The position numbers and the translations under genes were made by a program. A stretch of 14,795 nt of DNA from Domibacillus sp. (GTDB lineage: Bacteria > Bacillota > Bacilli > Bacillales > Domibacillaceae), in contig JAPSKG010000025.1 in assembly GCA_031177795.1 (NCBI GenBank), forward strand, positions 1 through 14,795, given 5' to 3'. Under the pieces are notes generated by a model. It had not been told where the DNA came from. It saw nothing but the letters and a program-made list of their open reading frames with translations, and did not search any database. This document shows positions 1 through 7,322 of this stretch, piece after piece. How positions within the stretch are numbered: position 1 is the stretch's first letter; every line of letters starts with the position of its first letter.

Positions 1-25
1 ATAACTTGCTATTGGAGGTAAATGA

Positions 26-715
26 ATGAAAAGGTTTGGCAAATTCATTGCAGCATTTTTTTTGATCCTTACTTTGCTGCCTTATCAGCAAGCAACAGCC
101 AGTGCAAATGAGGACAGAGGGCATTACACTGTAAAAGTCGAAACTACGTTGAATGTACGGGACAAGCCAAGTCCTAAAGCAAAAGTTATCGGATCACTAA
201 AAAACAAAACTGTTGTTTATGTATACAGCAAAGAACCAGGCGGCTGGTCAAGAATTAAATACAACAACAAAGCTGGATATGTCGCTTCAAGTTATTTAAG
301 CAAAAATGGAAAAAAGGTTGAGCAAGAAAAAGCCGTCGCAGGCCATTACAAAGTAAAAGTAGCAACGACGTTAAATGTACGGGAAAAGCCAGGCCCAAAA
401 GCAAAAGTAATAGGTTCTTTAAAAAATGATATGGTTGTTTATGTATATAATACAGAACCCGGCGGCTGGTCAAGAATTAACTATCAAAACAAAGCAGGGT
501 TTGTTGCTTCGAGCTATTTAGTGCCGATAAAAGAAAAAGAAGAACCAGGAATGATTCATATTGGGATGGCAAAAGAAGAAGTTCTGAAACGCTGGGGAAA
601 ACCGGGACGCATAAACCGGACAATCACTGCTTATGGAATTTCTGAACAATGGATTTATCCAGGTTTATTTTATCTTTATTTTGAAGATGGAATTTTAACA
701 GCTATACAGGATTGA
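26..715 (+). CDS. Secreted protein with two SH3b domains and a BamE/SmpA-like C-terminal domain
   Basis: The start is ATG 26, with GGAGG at 14-18 and a 7-nt gap. The 229-residue product begins with a Sec signal peptide: K2-R3, a hydrophobic core at about 8-20, and a likely cut after ATASA near residue 27. Two bacterial SH3 domains follow, at residues 33-91 and 107-165. They match at 48 of 59 aligned positions (LNVR, KAKVIGSLKN, EPGGWSRI, VASSYL), which indicates recent tandem duplication. SH3b domains usually bind cell-wall peptides, so an extracytoplasmic, wall-associated role is inferred. Residues about 175-229 (IGMAKEEVLKRWGKP, EQWIYPG, YLYFEDGILTAIQ) resemble the small BamE/SmpA-type fold. 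No catalytic domain is visible, so it may be an adaptor or stress protein rather than a hydrolase. A terminator follows directly. The domain assignment is firm; the function is unknown. Confidence 0.9.
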   Translation: MKRFGKFIAAFFLILTLLPYQQATASANEDRGHYTVKVETTLNVRDKPSPKAKVIGSLKNKTVVYVYSKEPGGWSRIKYNNKAGYVASSYLSKNGKKVEQEKAVAGHYKVKVATTLNVREKPGPKAKVIGSLKNDMVVYVYNTEPGGWSRINYQNKAGFVASSYLVPIKEKEEPGMIHIGMAKEEVLKRWGKPGRINRTITAYGISEQWIYPGLFYLYFEDGILTAIQD

Positions 716-719
716 AAAA

Positions 720-745
720 AACCGTTTTTTAACGGTTCTTTTTTG
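720..745 (+). terminator. Intrinsic terminator after the SH3b gene
   Basis: A 7-bp stem AACCGTT (720-726) / AACGGTT (731-737) with a TTTT loop is followed by CTTTTTTGTTTT. It starts just after the stop codon. Confidence 0.8.
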
Positions 746-881
746 TTTTACAGAAAGGCTTTTATTGTATTTCAGCTGTCCAGTGAAAAATTAAGCTAGA
801 TTAATAAGGGCGAGTATTGTTTAATAGAAAACGACGCAACATGTCAAAAAACATTGAACGGTGTGGCAGGTGGTACCAGTT

Positions 882-3383
882 ATGAAAGCGTTTTTTATAT
901 CGCGTTCGAAGATAAACGAAGTAAAAGAAGAAATTCATACAATAGAGGAATTAAAGAAAATCACAGAAAATCTGGATTTTGCACAGCAAGTTGCCAACAT
1001 AGGAAGCTGGCATTACGATATTTTAAAAGATCAACCTTTTTGGTCTAAACAGATGTTTCATATATTTGGGTTGTCCTTTGATGAAATGCCTGCAACGAAA
1101 AAAGAGTTGTTTTCACTTGTGCATGCTGATGATGTTGACCGCCTTAAAAAGTTTTTTAAAGAGTTTTTGGTGAAACGGGAGTCAGATAAAATAAGCTACC
1201 GGATTGTCCGCCCTGATGGAGAATGCAGGCATATTGTTCAAAAAGTGCAATTTCTCGAAGATGAAACAGGCACTCCTGTTAAACTGTTTGGAACCATTCA
1301 GGATATAACAAACAGCAGAGAAGAAGAAATTCAAGCACAGCAATATAAGTCCTTATTTGACTATAATCCTGACGCTGTGTATTCCTTTGATTTGGAAGGG
1401 AATTTTGTGGATTGTAACCCTGCGTTGCTGCGCTTGCTTGGGTATACAAAGCAAGAAATAGTGAAAACGCCATTTTTAAATTTAATTGAACCGGAAAGCC
1501 GGGATGAAGCTTTTTTTCGATTTGAAGAAGCAAGAAAAGGCCATTCGCAGCGGTATGAATTACTGGCCCGCACAAAGTCCGGAACAGTAATTTCTTTATC
1601 TGCTGCAAAGTTTCCTATTATTGTAAATGAAGAAGTCGTGGGTGTTTATGGCATTGCAAAAGATGTAACGAAAGAAAAACAATCTCAGCAGCTTTTAATA
1701 GAAGCAGAAGAAAAATTTCGCAGTATGGTGGAAGATTCCATAGCAGGTGCTTATATCATTAAAGATGGCAAGTTTGTTTACGCAAATCCGCAGGCAAAAA
1801 AAATTTTAGGTGTCCCGGAAATGGAAGGGTTGCCTTTTTGGAAAGTGATTCATCCAGACGACAAAAAAATTGTGGAAGAAAAAATTAATAAACGCTTGCT
1901 GCATGGTGAGCTGCAAAACTACGAAGTTCGAGCGATAAAAGGCGATGGCTCGGTTATTCATATAGAAATACATGGATCACGTTCGATCATTAACAATACG
2001 GTTTCATTGCTGGGAACATTTATGGATATTACCCAAAAAAAACGTGCGGCGGACCGTAATGAATATCTTGCTTACCATGACCATCTTACTTCTTTGCCTA
2101 ACCGCCGATTGCTCGAAGAAAAGTTAGAGCAGCAAATTGCTTTTTCCAAAACGGCAAACGAACAGTTTGCTGTTTTGTACCTGGATTTGGATAGATTTAA
2201 ATACATTAATGATACTCTTGGCCATCATATCGGAGACCAATTTTTAAAAGATGTCGCTAAAAGATTAAAGGCGGCGATTCGTAAACAGGATTTTCTGGCT
2301 CATATTGCGGGTGACGAGTTTGTTTTGTTTTTTCCAAACGTGGCAAAAAATACAGCCGTTGATCTAGCGAAAACATTAATTTCCGGCTTGGAACAGCCGT
2401 TTTACCGATCGGACTATGAATTGCATATTACAGCCAGCATAGGTGTTAGCATGTACCCGGAAGACGGAGCAGAAAAAGAAACGTTAATGAGAAAAGCTGA
2501 CTCTGCTTTATACCGCGCCAAAGCCCTGGGGAAAAACAATGTTCAAGTTTATTCACCGTTATGGAGTGTTCAAACAAGCCGTCTTCAAGCTTTAGAAAAA
2601 GACTTAAGAAAAGCGATTGAAAACAAAGAATTCGAGCTTTACTACCAGCCAAAAGTCAATCTAAAAAAAGAAATTGTCGGAGCTGAGGCGCTTATTCGCT
2701 GGCAGCACCCAAAATGGGGGATGATTTCTCCTGCTGATTTTATCCCTCTTGCGGAAAAAATGGGCCTTATCAGGATAACGGAACGATGGGTAACCGAAAC
2801 GGTCTGTGAGCAAATGAAAACATGGCAGCAGGAAGGTTTTCAGCCCATTCCTGTCTCCATTAATGTATCGGCTTTAAGGTTGATGGATAAAGACTTTGTT
2901 GATCATGTACATGAATGTATTTTATTGGCCCAATTGGATCCTCGCTGTCTGGAAGTTGAAATAACGGAAACTTCTTTTTTAGAAAATGAAGAAATTATTA
3001 TGGATACTTTTACAAAGCTAAAAAAAATTGGTTTGCAAATTTCCCTTGATGATTTTGGACGGGGCTATTCTTCTTTATCTTATTTAAAAAGATTTAAAGG
3101 CTTTATTGATACGTTGAAAATTGACAGGAATTTTATTCAAGATTTAGATCATAACTTCGAAGAATTGGTTATAACGGAAACCATTATTCAACTGGCAGAG
3201 CGGTTGAAGATTAAAGTGGTAGCCGAAGGAGTTGAAACAAAAAAGCAGTTTGATCTTTTAGCTAAAAGCAATTGCGGTGCGATCCAGGGCTATTTGTTCA
3301 GCAAACCGGTACCACCCGCTATGTTTGAAAAACTTTTGCAAAAAGGAATTTTAGAAATAACTCATACAGAAAACAAAAAATAA
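882..3383 (+). CDS. PAS-PAS-PAS-GGDEF-EAL cyclic-di-GMP signalling protein
   Basis: I place the start at ATG 882, with AGGTGG at 868-873 and an 8-nt gap; the frame is open back to GTG 861. The product is 833 residues and cytoplasmic, with no signal peptide or membrane segment. Three PAS folds lie at about 35-145, 155-266 and 276-386, each ending in the usual D-I/V-T linker (FGTIQDIT, YGIAKDVT, LGTFMDIT). The GGDEF domain spans about 390-555. Its active loop reads AGDEF (476-480), preceded by an RxxD inhibitory site (RKQD 467-470) at the canonical five-residue spacing. The EAL domain spans about 570-820 and keeps EAL (602-604), the conserved Asn in SINVS, E in EITET, DDFG (723-726), Lys746, EGVE (782-785) and the QG pair. 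Both diguanylate cyclase and phosphodiesterase activity are therefore plausible; EAL looks fully competent. The sensed ligand is unknown. Confidence 0.95.
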   Translation: MKAFFISRSKINEVKEEIHTIEELKKITENLDFAQQVANIGSWHYDILKDQPFWSKQMFHIFGLSFDEMPATKKELFSLVHADDVDRLKKFFKEFLVKRESDKISYRIVRPDGECRHIVQKVQFLEDETGTPVKLFGTIQDITNSREEEIQAQQYKSLFDYNPDAVYSFDLEGNFVDCNPALLRLLGYTKQEIVKTPFLNLIEPESRDEAFFRFEEARKGHSQRYELLARTKSGTVISLSAAKFPIIVNEEVVGVYGIAKDVTKEKQSQQLLIEAEEKFRSMVEDSIAGAYIIKDGKFVYANPQAKKILGVPEMEGLPFWKVIHPDDKKIVEEKINKRLLHGELQNYEVRAIKGDGSVIHIEIHGSRSIINNTVSLLGTFMDITQKKRAADRNEYLAYHDHLTSLPNRRLLEEKLEQQIAFSKTANEQFAVLYLDLDRFKYINDTLGHHIGDQFLKDVAKRLKAAIRKQDFLAHIAGDEFVLFFPNVAKNTAVDLAKTLISGLEQPFYRSDYELHITASIGVSMYPEDGAEKETLMRKADSALYRAKALGKNNVQVYSPLWSVQTSRLQALEKDLRKAIENKEFELYYQPKVNLKKEIVGAEALIRWQHPKWGMISPADFIPLAEKMGLIRITERWVTETVCEQMKTWQQEGFQPIPVSINVSALRLMDKDFVDHVHECILLAQLDPRCLEVEITETSFLENEEIIMDTFTKLKKIGLQISLDDFGRGYSSLSYLKRFKGFIDTLKIDRNFIQDLDHNFEELVITETIIQLAERLKIKVVAEGVETKKQFDLLAKSNCGAIQGYLFSKPVPPAMFEKLLQKGILEITHTENKK

Positions 3384-3432
3384 CCAGTCAATGCTCCATC
3401 CATAGCTGCCTTTACATCTTTAATATGTGAAC

Positions 3433-3474
3433 AAGACCTTTAATAGAAAGAAAAATCTATTAAAGGTCTTTTTT
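3433..3474 (+). terminator. Intrinsic terminator after the GGDEF-EAL gene
   Basis: A perfect 15-bp stem, AAGACCTTTAATAGA (3433-3447) with TCTATTAAAGGTCTT (3456-3470), has an 8-nt A-rich loop and is followed by more T. Confidence 0.9.
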
Positions 3475-3612
3475 GCGGCTTTTTAAAAACTAAGCTACCA
3501 GTATTATTTAAGAGAATTTGTTTCTACTAAACAATGTTTTTGCCGTTGCCATTCTTCTTTTTTTGAATATTTAGTAGTAAATAAGTTTTTTTGAAAAGGG
3601 AGGGTGGAAAGT

Positions 3613-3804
3613 TTGTTATCAAATGGGTGCCATTGCCAGCATTGCTGCTGCAATACGTTAAAACCAAGAGTGTTGCTTACATTAGAAGAGCTGGAAAAAC
3701 TGAGAATAGAACGCCAAAACGGAATAAAATACGTAGACAGAATTTCTGAGTGCGGTTTAACTCCCGTCATTCATTTTCGAATGGGCTTAGACGCTATTCG
3801 ATAA
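3613..3804 (+). CDS. Small Cys/His-rich hypothetical protein
   Basis: Family not recognised. The frame opens at GTG 3604, but that codon abuts the SD (AGGGAGG, 3597-3603). TTG 3613 lies 9 nt after the SD and is preferred, giving 63 residues. Near the N-terminus is a dense cluster, CHCQHCCCN, with five Cys and two His in nine residues; one further Cys lies near residue 48. The cluster suggests metal binding or disulfides, but no standard zinc-finger spacing is evident. Next comes a charged, helix-prone stretch (LTLEELEKLRIERQNG) and then a basic C-terminus. There is no signal peptide or membrane segment. The gene is monocistronic, flanked by terminators, and converges on the membrane-protein gene. 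The strong SD and the terminator starting at its stop codon support it as a real gene. Confidence 0.6.
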   Translation: MLSNGCHCQHCCCNTLKPRVLLTLEELEKLRIERQNGIKYVDRISECGLTPVIHFRMGLDAIR

Positions 3805-3835
3805 AAAAAGCCGTGGAAAATCACCGGCTTTTTTT
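3803..3835. terminator. Bidirectional terminator between convergent genes
   Basis: AAAAAAAGCCG (3803-3813) pairs with CGGCTTTTTTT (3825-3835). The A-tract and T-tract flanks make it usable from both strands. It overlaps the stop codon of the small Cys-rich gene and lies 40 nt beyond the stop of the membrane-protein gene. Confidence 0.85.
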
Positions 3836-3874
3836 ATGCCATACATAAACTTAACACGTGTTTTATAAAAGCAG

Positions 3875-4270
3875 TTAATTAGAAACTCTCTTATCGCGTT
3901 TTGCAGCGCGGTCAATGAAGAAAATTAGCGTCAAAGAAAAACCAATAAAAGAAAACACCCAAAAAATGCCTGCAAAACCGTTAATTCCAGCCGATAATAA
4001 AGCGACAATTACAAAATAAAGAGTAAAAAAGCTTTGTATAATAACTCGAAATCCAACTTTTTTTAATGAAACGGCTTCTTTTACAAAACCAACATACCGA
4101 TAAACCTGCCAGAGAAAAACGGCAAGTGTGACAAAGAAAAACGTATAAGAAGCAACAGTGAGTAAGTTGTGTAAAGTCAATAATTCCATAGCTGTTTTTA
4201 ACACGTGCAGAAATCCCTGGAAACTTGGTGAGCCCGCAAAAGAATCAATACTATTAATAAGCTCAGTCAT
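3875..4270 (-). CDS. Hypothetical three-helix membrane protein
   Basis: Family not recognised. The product is 131 residues. The start is the ATG at 4270-4268, preceded on the - strand by AAAGGGG with a gap of about 9 nt. Three hydrophobic segments are seen at about 35-60, 74-96 and 98-119. The loop between the first two (residues about 58-73, with several Lys/Arg) and the C-terminal tail (RAAKRDKR) are positive, so by the positive-inside rule the C-terminus is cytoplasmic and the N-terminus outside. There is no signal peptide cleavage site, enzyme motif or conserved charged residue within a helix. The gene is monocistronic, with a sigma-B-like promoter about 75 nt upstream and a terminator downstream. 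The promoter suggests a general stress role, which is inference. Confidence 0.75.
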   Translation of the reverse strand: MTELINSIDSFAGSPSFQGFLHVLKTAMELLTLHNLLTVASYTFFFVTLAVFLWQVYRYVGFVKEAVSLKKVGFRVIIQSFFTLYFVIVALLSAGINGFAGIFWVFSFIGFSLTLIFFIDRAAKRDKRVSN

Positions 4271-4271
4271 A

Positions 4272-4757
4272 AACGGCTGCCCCTTTCACCTAAAGTCAAG
4301 AGCTGCATATTTCCTTAATATGGATTAAAAGATGTAGCCTTCAGTATACCCAGATTAATTTAATAATAAACCATTTTTCAGGAAAAATATCAAAATAAAA
4401 ATCGTTATATTTGTATAAATTTTAATAGAGACAATAAAAAGAAATCATGGAGAGCGGCTTGAAAAAAGCATGTAAAAAAGTGACAGGGTAAAACTCGTTT
4501 TTTCACAAAAACATTTTCTTATGCCTAAATATATCGATGAGCCTGCTGTTTCTACTTGATTTTTTGCTTTTAAAAGAAAATCAAATTCCAATATTTGTTC
4601 ATTAAAGAAAGGCAAAACCGTAGAGAAAAGAATTTAATAAATTGGTTAAAAAAACAAAAATATAAAATGTTTGGAATAAGAAAGGAAATTCAGGGTATTA
4701 ATAGCAGGATAATAACATTCTTACCAATCAAAAAAGCGAAAAAGGAAGGAAGGGAAA
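4272..4757. other. AT-rich intergenic gap between divergent genes
   Basis: About 485 nt without a supportable gene. The left end holds the sigma-B-like promoter of the - strand gene. An 8-bp inverted repeat TTGATTTT (4556-4563) / AAAATCAA (4577-4584) encloses a TTTTAAAA core and could be a weak operator or hairpin. I could not fix a convincing sigma-A promoter for the dehydrogenase on the right. The sequence is unusually poor in G and C compared with the flanking genes. Confidence 0.6.
4346..4371 (-). promoter_or_regulatory. Candidate sigma-B promoter for the membrane-protein gene
   Basis: Read on the - strand: GTTTAT (4371-4366), a 14-nt spacer, then GGGTAT (4351-4346). The Bacillus sigma-B consensus is GTTTAA-N12 to N15-GGGWAW, so one base differs. 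The predicted transcript start is near 4338, leaving a leader of about 68 nt before the ATG. Confidence 0.55.
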
Positions 4758-5528
4758 ATGAAAGCAAATTTTGATTTAAGCGGCAAAACCGCGCTGGTGA
4801 CCGGAGCAGGAAGAGGCATTGGACGGGCATTGGCAGAAGGGCTTGCCTACGCAGGAGCAGATGTTGTTTTAGCTGCCCGGACTGAAACAGAAGTAAAAAA
4901 AGCAGCTGAAGAAATCGCCCTGGAAACAGGAACAAAAACGCTGGCATTAATTTGTGATGTAACAAACCGGGCATCTGTACAGGGAATGGTCGCGCACGCT
5001 CTTGACCATTTTGGGAAAATTGATATTTTAATTAATAACGCAGGAACGAGTGTGCGAAAAACAAGCCTGGACCTATCGGAAGAAGAATGGGATACAGTAA
5101 TGGACGTAAATTTTAAATCTGTTTTTTTGCTGTCCCAAGCAGTGGGAAAGCATATGGTAGAACGAAAGCATGGACGCATTGTTAACGTTGCTTCTGTAGC
5201 TTCTGCTCTTACATTAGCGTCGGGCACTCCTTATGGGCCAAGTAAAGCTGGCGTCGTTCAGCTAACACGCCAGCTGGCAAATGAATGGGCGGAAAAAGGA
5301 GTAACCGTAAATGCAATCAGTCCGTGGTTTTTTAAAACATCTTTAAACGAGAAAGCATTGGATAACGAAGAATTCCGAAAATTGATTGAAAACAGGACTC
5401 CTATGAAAAGGCTTGGACAGCTGAATGAGTTAGTTGCTCCTGTTGTTATGTTTTGTTCAGATGAAGCGGGCTATATTACGGGACAAAATTTGTTTATTGA
5501 CGGTGGAGTAACAAATTATGCTTTTTAA
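4758..5528 (+). CDS. Short-chain dehydrogenase/reductase (gluconate 5-dehydrogenase-like)
   Basis: ATG 4758 follows a strong purine SD (GGAAGGAAGGG, 4744-4754). The product is 256 residues, the usual size for a classical SDR. The Rossmann cofactor loop is TGAGRGIG (15-22), with D67 in the adenine-binding position, NNAG at 93-96, catalytic Ser146, and YGPSK giving Tyr159 and Lys163. All catalytic residues are present, so it should be an active NAD(P)-dependent oxidoreductase. The N-terminal FDLSGKTALVTG is typical of gluconate 5-dehydrogenase (Gno/IdnO) and 2-deoxy-gluconate dehydrogenase (KduD) relatives; 3-oxoacyl-ACP reductase-like function is the main alternative. The substrate cannot be read from the sequence. 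One oddity is that the conserved PG after the substrate-binding loop is SPW (NAISPWFFKT). No sugar-acid gene lies beside it, and it appears monocistronic. Confidence 0.88.
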   Translation: MKANFDLSGKTALVTGAGRGIGRALAEGLAYAGADVVLAARTETEVKKAAEEIALETGTKTLALICDVTNRASVQGMVAHALDHFGKIDILINNAGTSVRKTSLDLSEEEWDTVMDVNFKSVFLLSQAVGKHMVERKHGRIVNVASVASALTLASGTPYGPSKAGVVQLTRQLANEWAEKGVTVNAISPWFFKTSLNEKALDNEEFRKLIENRTPMKRLGQLNELVAPVVMFCSDEAGYITGQNLFIDGGVTNYAF

Positions 5529-5600
5529 AAAACCTAGCAAAAACGCCTAAAAGAAAGTTACTAAAATAAAGCAAGTATAAGAATGAAAATATGGCCAAAC

Positions 5601-5640
5601 AAAAAAGTCCTGCACGTTTTTAAACGCGCAGGACTTTTTT
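5601..5640. terminator. Bidirectional terminator between the dehydrogenase and NAD kinase genes
   Basis: AAAAAAGTCCTGC (5601-5613) pairs with GCAGGACTTTTTT (5628-5640), 13 bp, around a 14-nt loop that can pair further. It serves both converging genes and overlaps the stop codon of the NAD kinase by two bases. Confidence 0.9.
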
Positions 5641-6439
5641 ATAGAAATGTCCGTTGTACTTTTTGCCAGAACGAATTGTTTTTTAGTTTCACGGTTTTAA
5701 TAATGCTTCCTGACAATTCAACTTCAATATTTTTAACGTTTTGAACGCTTAACGCTTCATTATCAAGACCAATAATCGGATAGTCGTTGCCGTCCTGGAC
5801 TATTTGCAAAGTTAACTTTCGTGAATCGCTTAAAATAAATGATGAGCCAAGTGTACGAAATTGATTGTTGTTAAGAGACGCAATTTCACTAACTTGCATA
5901 CATGGAATGCGCGGATCCACAACAGCACCGTTAACGGAACGGCTATAAGCCGTACTTCCTGTTGGCGTCGAAACGATAATCCCATCGCCCCGAAACGTTT
6001 CAAAATGCAAATCGTCAATATGTACATCAATAACAAATGTTTTAATAATGGAAGAGCGGACAGAAAGTTCATTTAAACACTGAAAATGAGTGTGCCCGTC
6101 CAGGTGAACATCAATGACAGGATAGCGGCGAACTTCTACTCCAGCTGTTTGGATAGCTTCAATCATGGCTTCTGTATCATGAATGTAAAAATCGCAGTAT
6201 AAGCTTGCTTCTATTTCATCTGTTATCCCTACATACAAACAATCGCTGCGAAAACCGGATTTACGGACAGCCTGCAAAAAAGCTCCGTCACCGCCAACAG
6301 CCACGATAATGTTTGCTTCTTTGGCAGTGTCAACAATTGTGAAATTCTGTTCTTTCGCAATGTTCATTAACGTTTGAATGCCAGCTAACTTGGCCGGGTC
6401 TTTTTTATAAGAAAAAAACATGTTTCTTCTTGTATCCAT
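5639..6439 (-). CDS. nadK2: NAD kinase, YtdI/PpnKB type
   Basis: This enzyme phosphorylates NAD to NADP in the cytoplasm. The frame opens at ATG 6460, but AAGGGG at 6455-6450 sits 10 nt before ATG 6439, which gives MDTRRNMFF and a 266-residue product. That matches the length and start of B. subtilis YtdI as I remember it. The sequence resembles YtdI closely along its length (LYVGIT, YCDF, SSIIKTF, FETFRGDG, CMQVSE.ASLNNN, PIIGLDNEALS, NSFW.KV.RTFL). The kinase signature GGDG is at 49-52 with catalytic Asp51, followed by Ala where Thr is usual. NE at 123-124, GDG at 151-153 and the Gly/Thr-rich TPTGSTAY loop at 158-165 are intact. It is monocistronic. Bacilli often carry a second NAD kinase (NadF/YjbN), which is not in this window. 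Confidence 0.95.
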   Translation of the reverse strand: MDTRRNMFFSYKKDPAKLAGIQTLMNIAKEQNFTIVDTAKEANIIVAVGGDGAFLQAVRKSGFRSDCLYVGITDEIEASLYCDFYIHDTEAMIEAIQTAGVEVRRYPVIDVHLDGHTHFQCLNELSVRSSIIKTFVIDVHIDDLHFETFRGDGIIVSTPTGSTAYSRSVNGAVVDPRIPCMQVSEIASLNNNQFRTLGSSFILSDSRKLTLQIVQDGNDYPIIGLDNEALSVQNVKNIEVELSGSIIKTVKLKNNSFWQKVQRTFL

Positions 6440-6517
6440 TGGCTCAAAACCCCTTGTCATTTAAGATTATCTTTATTTTAATGGATAATGACGGCAATAG
6501 CAAAAAGTAGAATATGA

Positions 6518-6551
6518 AAAAGACCGGCAAGCGGATGCTTGCCGGTCTTTT
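6518..6551 (-). terminator. Intrinsic terminator of the acetyltransferase gene
   Basis: A perfect 15-bp GC-rich stem, AAAAGACCGGCAAGC (6518-6532) with GCTTGCCGGTCTTTT (6537-6551), has a 4-nt loop. The T-run is longest in the - strand direction, where it lies about 95 nt past the GNAT stop codon. In the + direction it is followed by GGG, so - is the functional orientation. Confidence 0.85.
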
Positions 6552-6646
6552 GGGAATTTGGTCGTCGTTCGGAATGAACTCCATGGACGGATTGTTCGCT
6601 TCATATTTGAAGGTTAGGCGCACAGTGAGGGGTTTCAGAATGGGTG

Positions 6647-7198
6647 TTATGCTTCCATTGCCTGTTCGTTTTCCTGGTCGTTGCGCATCAAATAAAGCGT
6701 GAAGAGGTCTTTCGGTACTTCAAATAAATCATACACCATTTCGTCTTTGTTTAATTTGGCATACACATCCGGGCGTGTTTCATTAGCCGGGACAGCATAA
6801 GGCAGTTTTTCTGCTGCTTTACGCGAGCGGATATTTACTTTGCGAATCGCCATGTAAATGGACTCAATGCCGAGTTCATAAAAAAGTTCTTTAAAAAACT
6901 CTTCTTTTGCCGGCTCGTTGTATCCTTTGCCATGATAGGGCTTGCCCAGCCAGGTGCCAAGGAAACCGGCTTTATTTTCAATATCATAAAGGTTGATTGT
7001 GCCGATCGGGCTGCCCCATTCGTCTAAAATGGTGCGTGAAACTAATTCGCCGCGATCTTCTGATTCAATCGTTTGCTTTGTCATAAACAAAAATTCTTCA
7101 TAGGATTGTGCTTTTTGACGCACAAAAGGAAAGACCTCTGGGTGCATCATTAAATCAAATAAAACATGACTTTCATGAACATCACGTTTCTTCAACAT
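6647..7198 (-). CDS. GNAT-family N-acetyltransferase
   Basis: The ATG at 7198-7196 is preceded by AAGGAGGG with a 7-nt gap, a near-ideal SD. The 183-residue product fits a single GNAT domain. Residues 66-95 form the strand-turn-helix that binds the acetyl-CoA pyrophosphate (IGTINLYDIE, then GFLGTWLGKPYHGKGYN), with the glycine pair of the Q/RxxGxG signature present but Pro in place of the leading Gln/Arg. The VNIRSRKAAEKL helix (121-132) matches the region preceding the C-terminal strand in RimJ/RimL-like enzymes. The sequence resembles B. subtilis YkwB as I remember it, but I am not sure enough to assign the name. The acceptor substrate is unknown. The gene is cytoplasmic and monocistronic, preceded by a structured 5' region (7199-7535) that contains a tRNA-like element. 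Confidence 0.88.
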   Translation of the reverse strand: MLKKRDVHESHVLFDLMMHPEVFPFVRQKAQSYEEFLFMTKQTIESEDRGELVSRTILDEWGSPIGTINLYDIENKAGFLGTWLGKPYHGKGYNEPAKEEFFKELFYELGIESIYMAIRKVNIRSRKAAEKLPYAVPANETRPDVYAKLNKDEMVYDLFEVPKDLFTLYLMRNDQENEQAMEA

Positions 7199-7260
7199 TA
7201 TAATTCCCTCCTTTTTTCACATTGAGGGCATAGCGGTTCATAAGTGACCCGATTCTCCCT

Positions 7261-7322
7261 CGAAATTTTTTGCAGAATTCAACAAGACCGTCACAACAGC
7301 AGCCTGTCCAGAAAAAATTTCG
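7261..7322 (-). repeat. 11-bp inverted repeat upstream of the acetyltransferase
   Basis: CGAAATTTTTT (7261-7271) is the exact reverse complement of AAAAAATTTCG (7312-7322), with a 40-nt loop. On the - strand the pairing extends by two or three C-G pairs past a bulged A. No T-run follows on the - strand, so it is not a normal terminator. Its upstream arm contains five of the seven bases of the 3' acceptor strand of the tRNA-like fold. Confidence 0.6.

Noticed and set aside
869..877. GGTGGTACC resembling the core of a T-box motif
   Set aside because: It lacks the rest of the T-box consensus, any specifier stem or terminator, and lies directly at the SD of the GGDEF-EAL gene. It is chance similarity.
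6552..6646. Open - strand frame just after the acetyltransferase stop (LTFKYEANNPSMEF...)
   Set aside because: It could be a frameshifted C-terminus, but it has no SD and no start codon of its own, and the GNAT domain is already complete.
6514..6702. + strand 62-codon ORF
   Set aside because: It has no SD, starts within the - strand terminator, and overlaps the acetyltransferase gene antisense.
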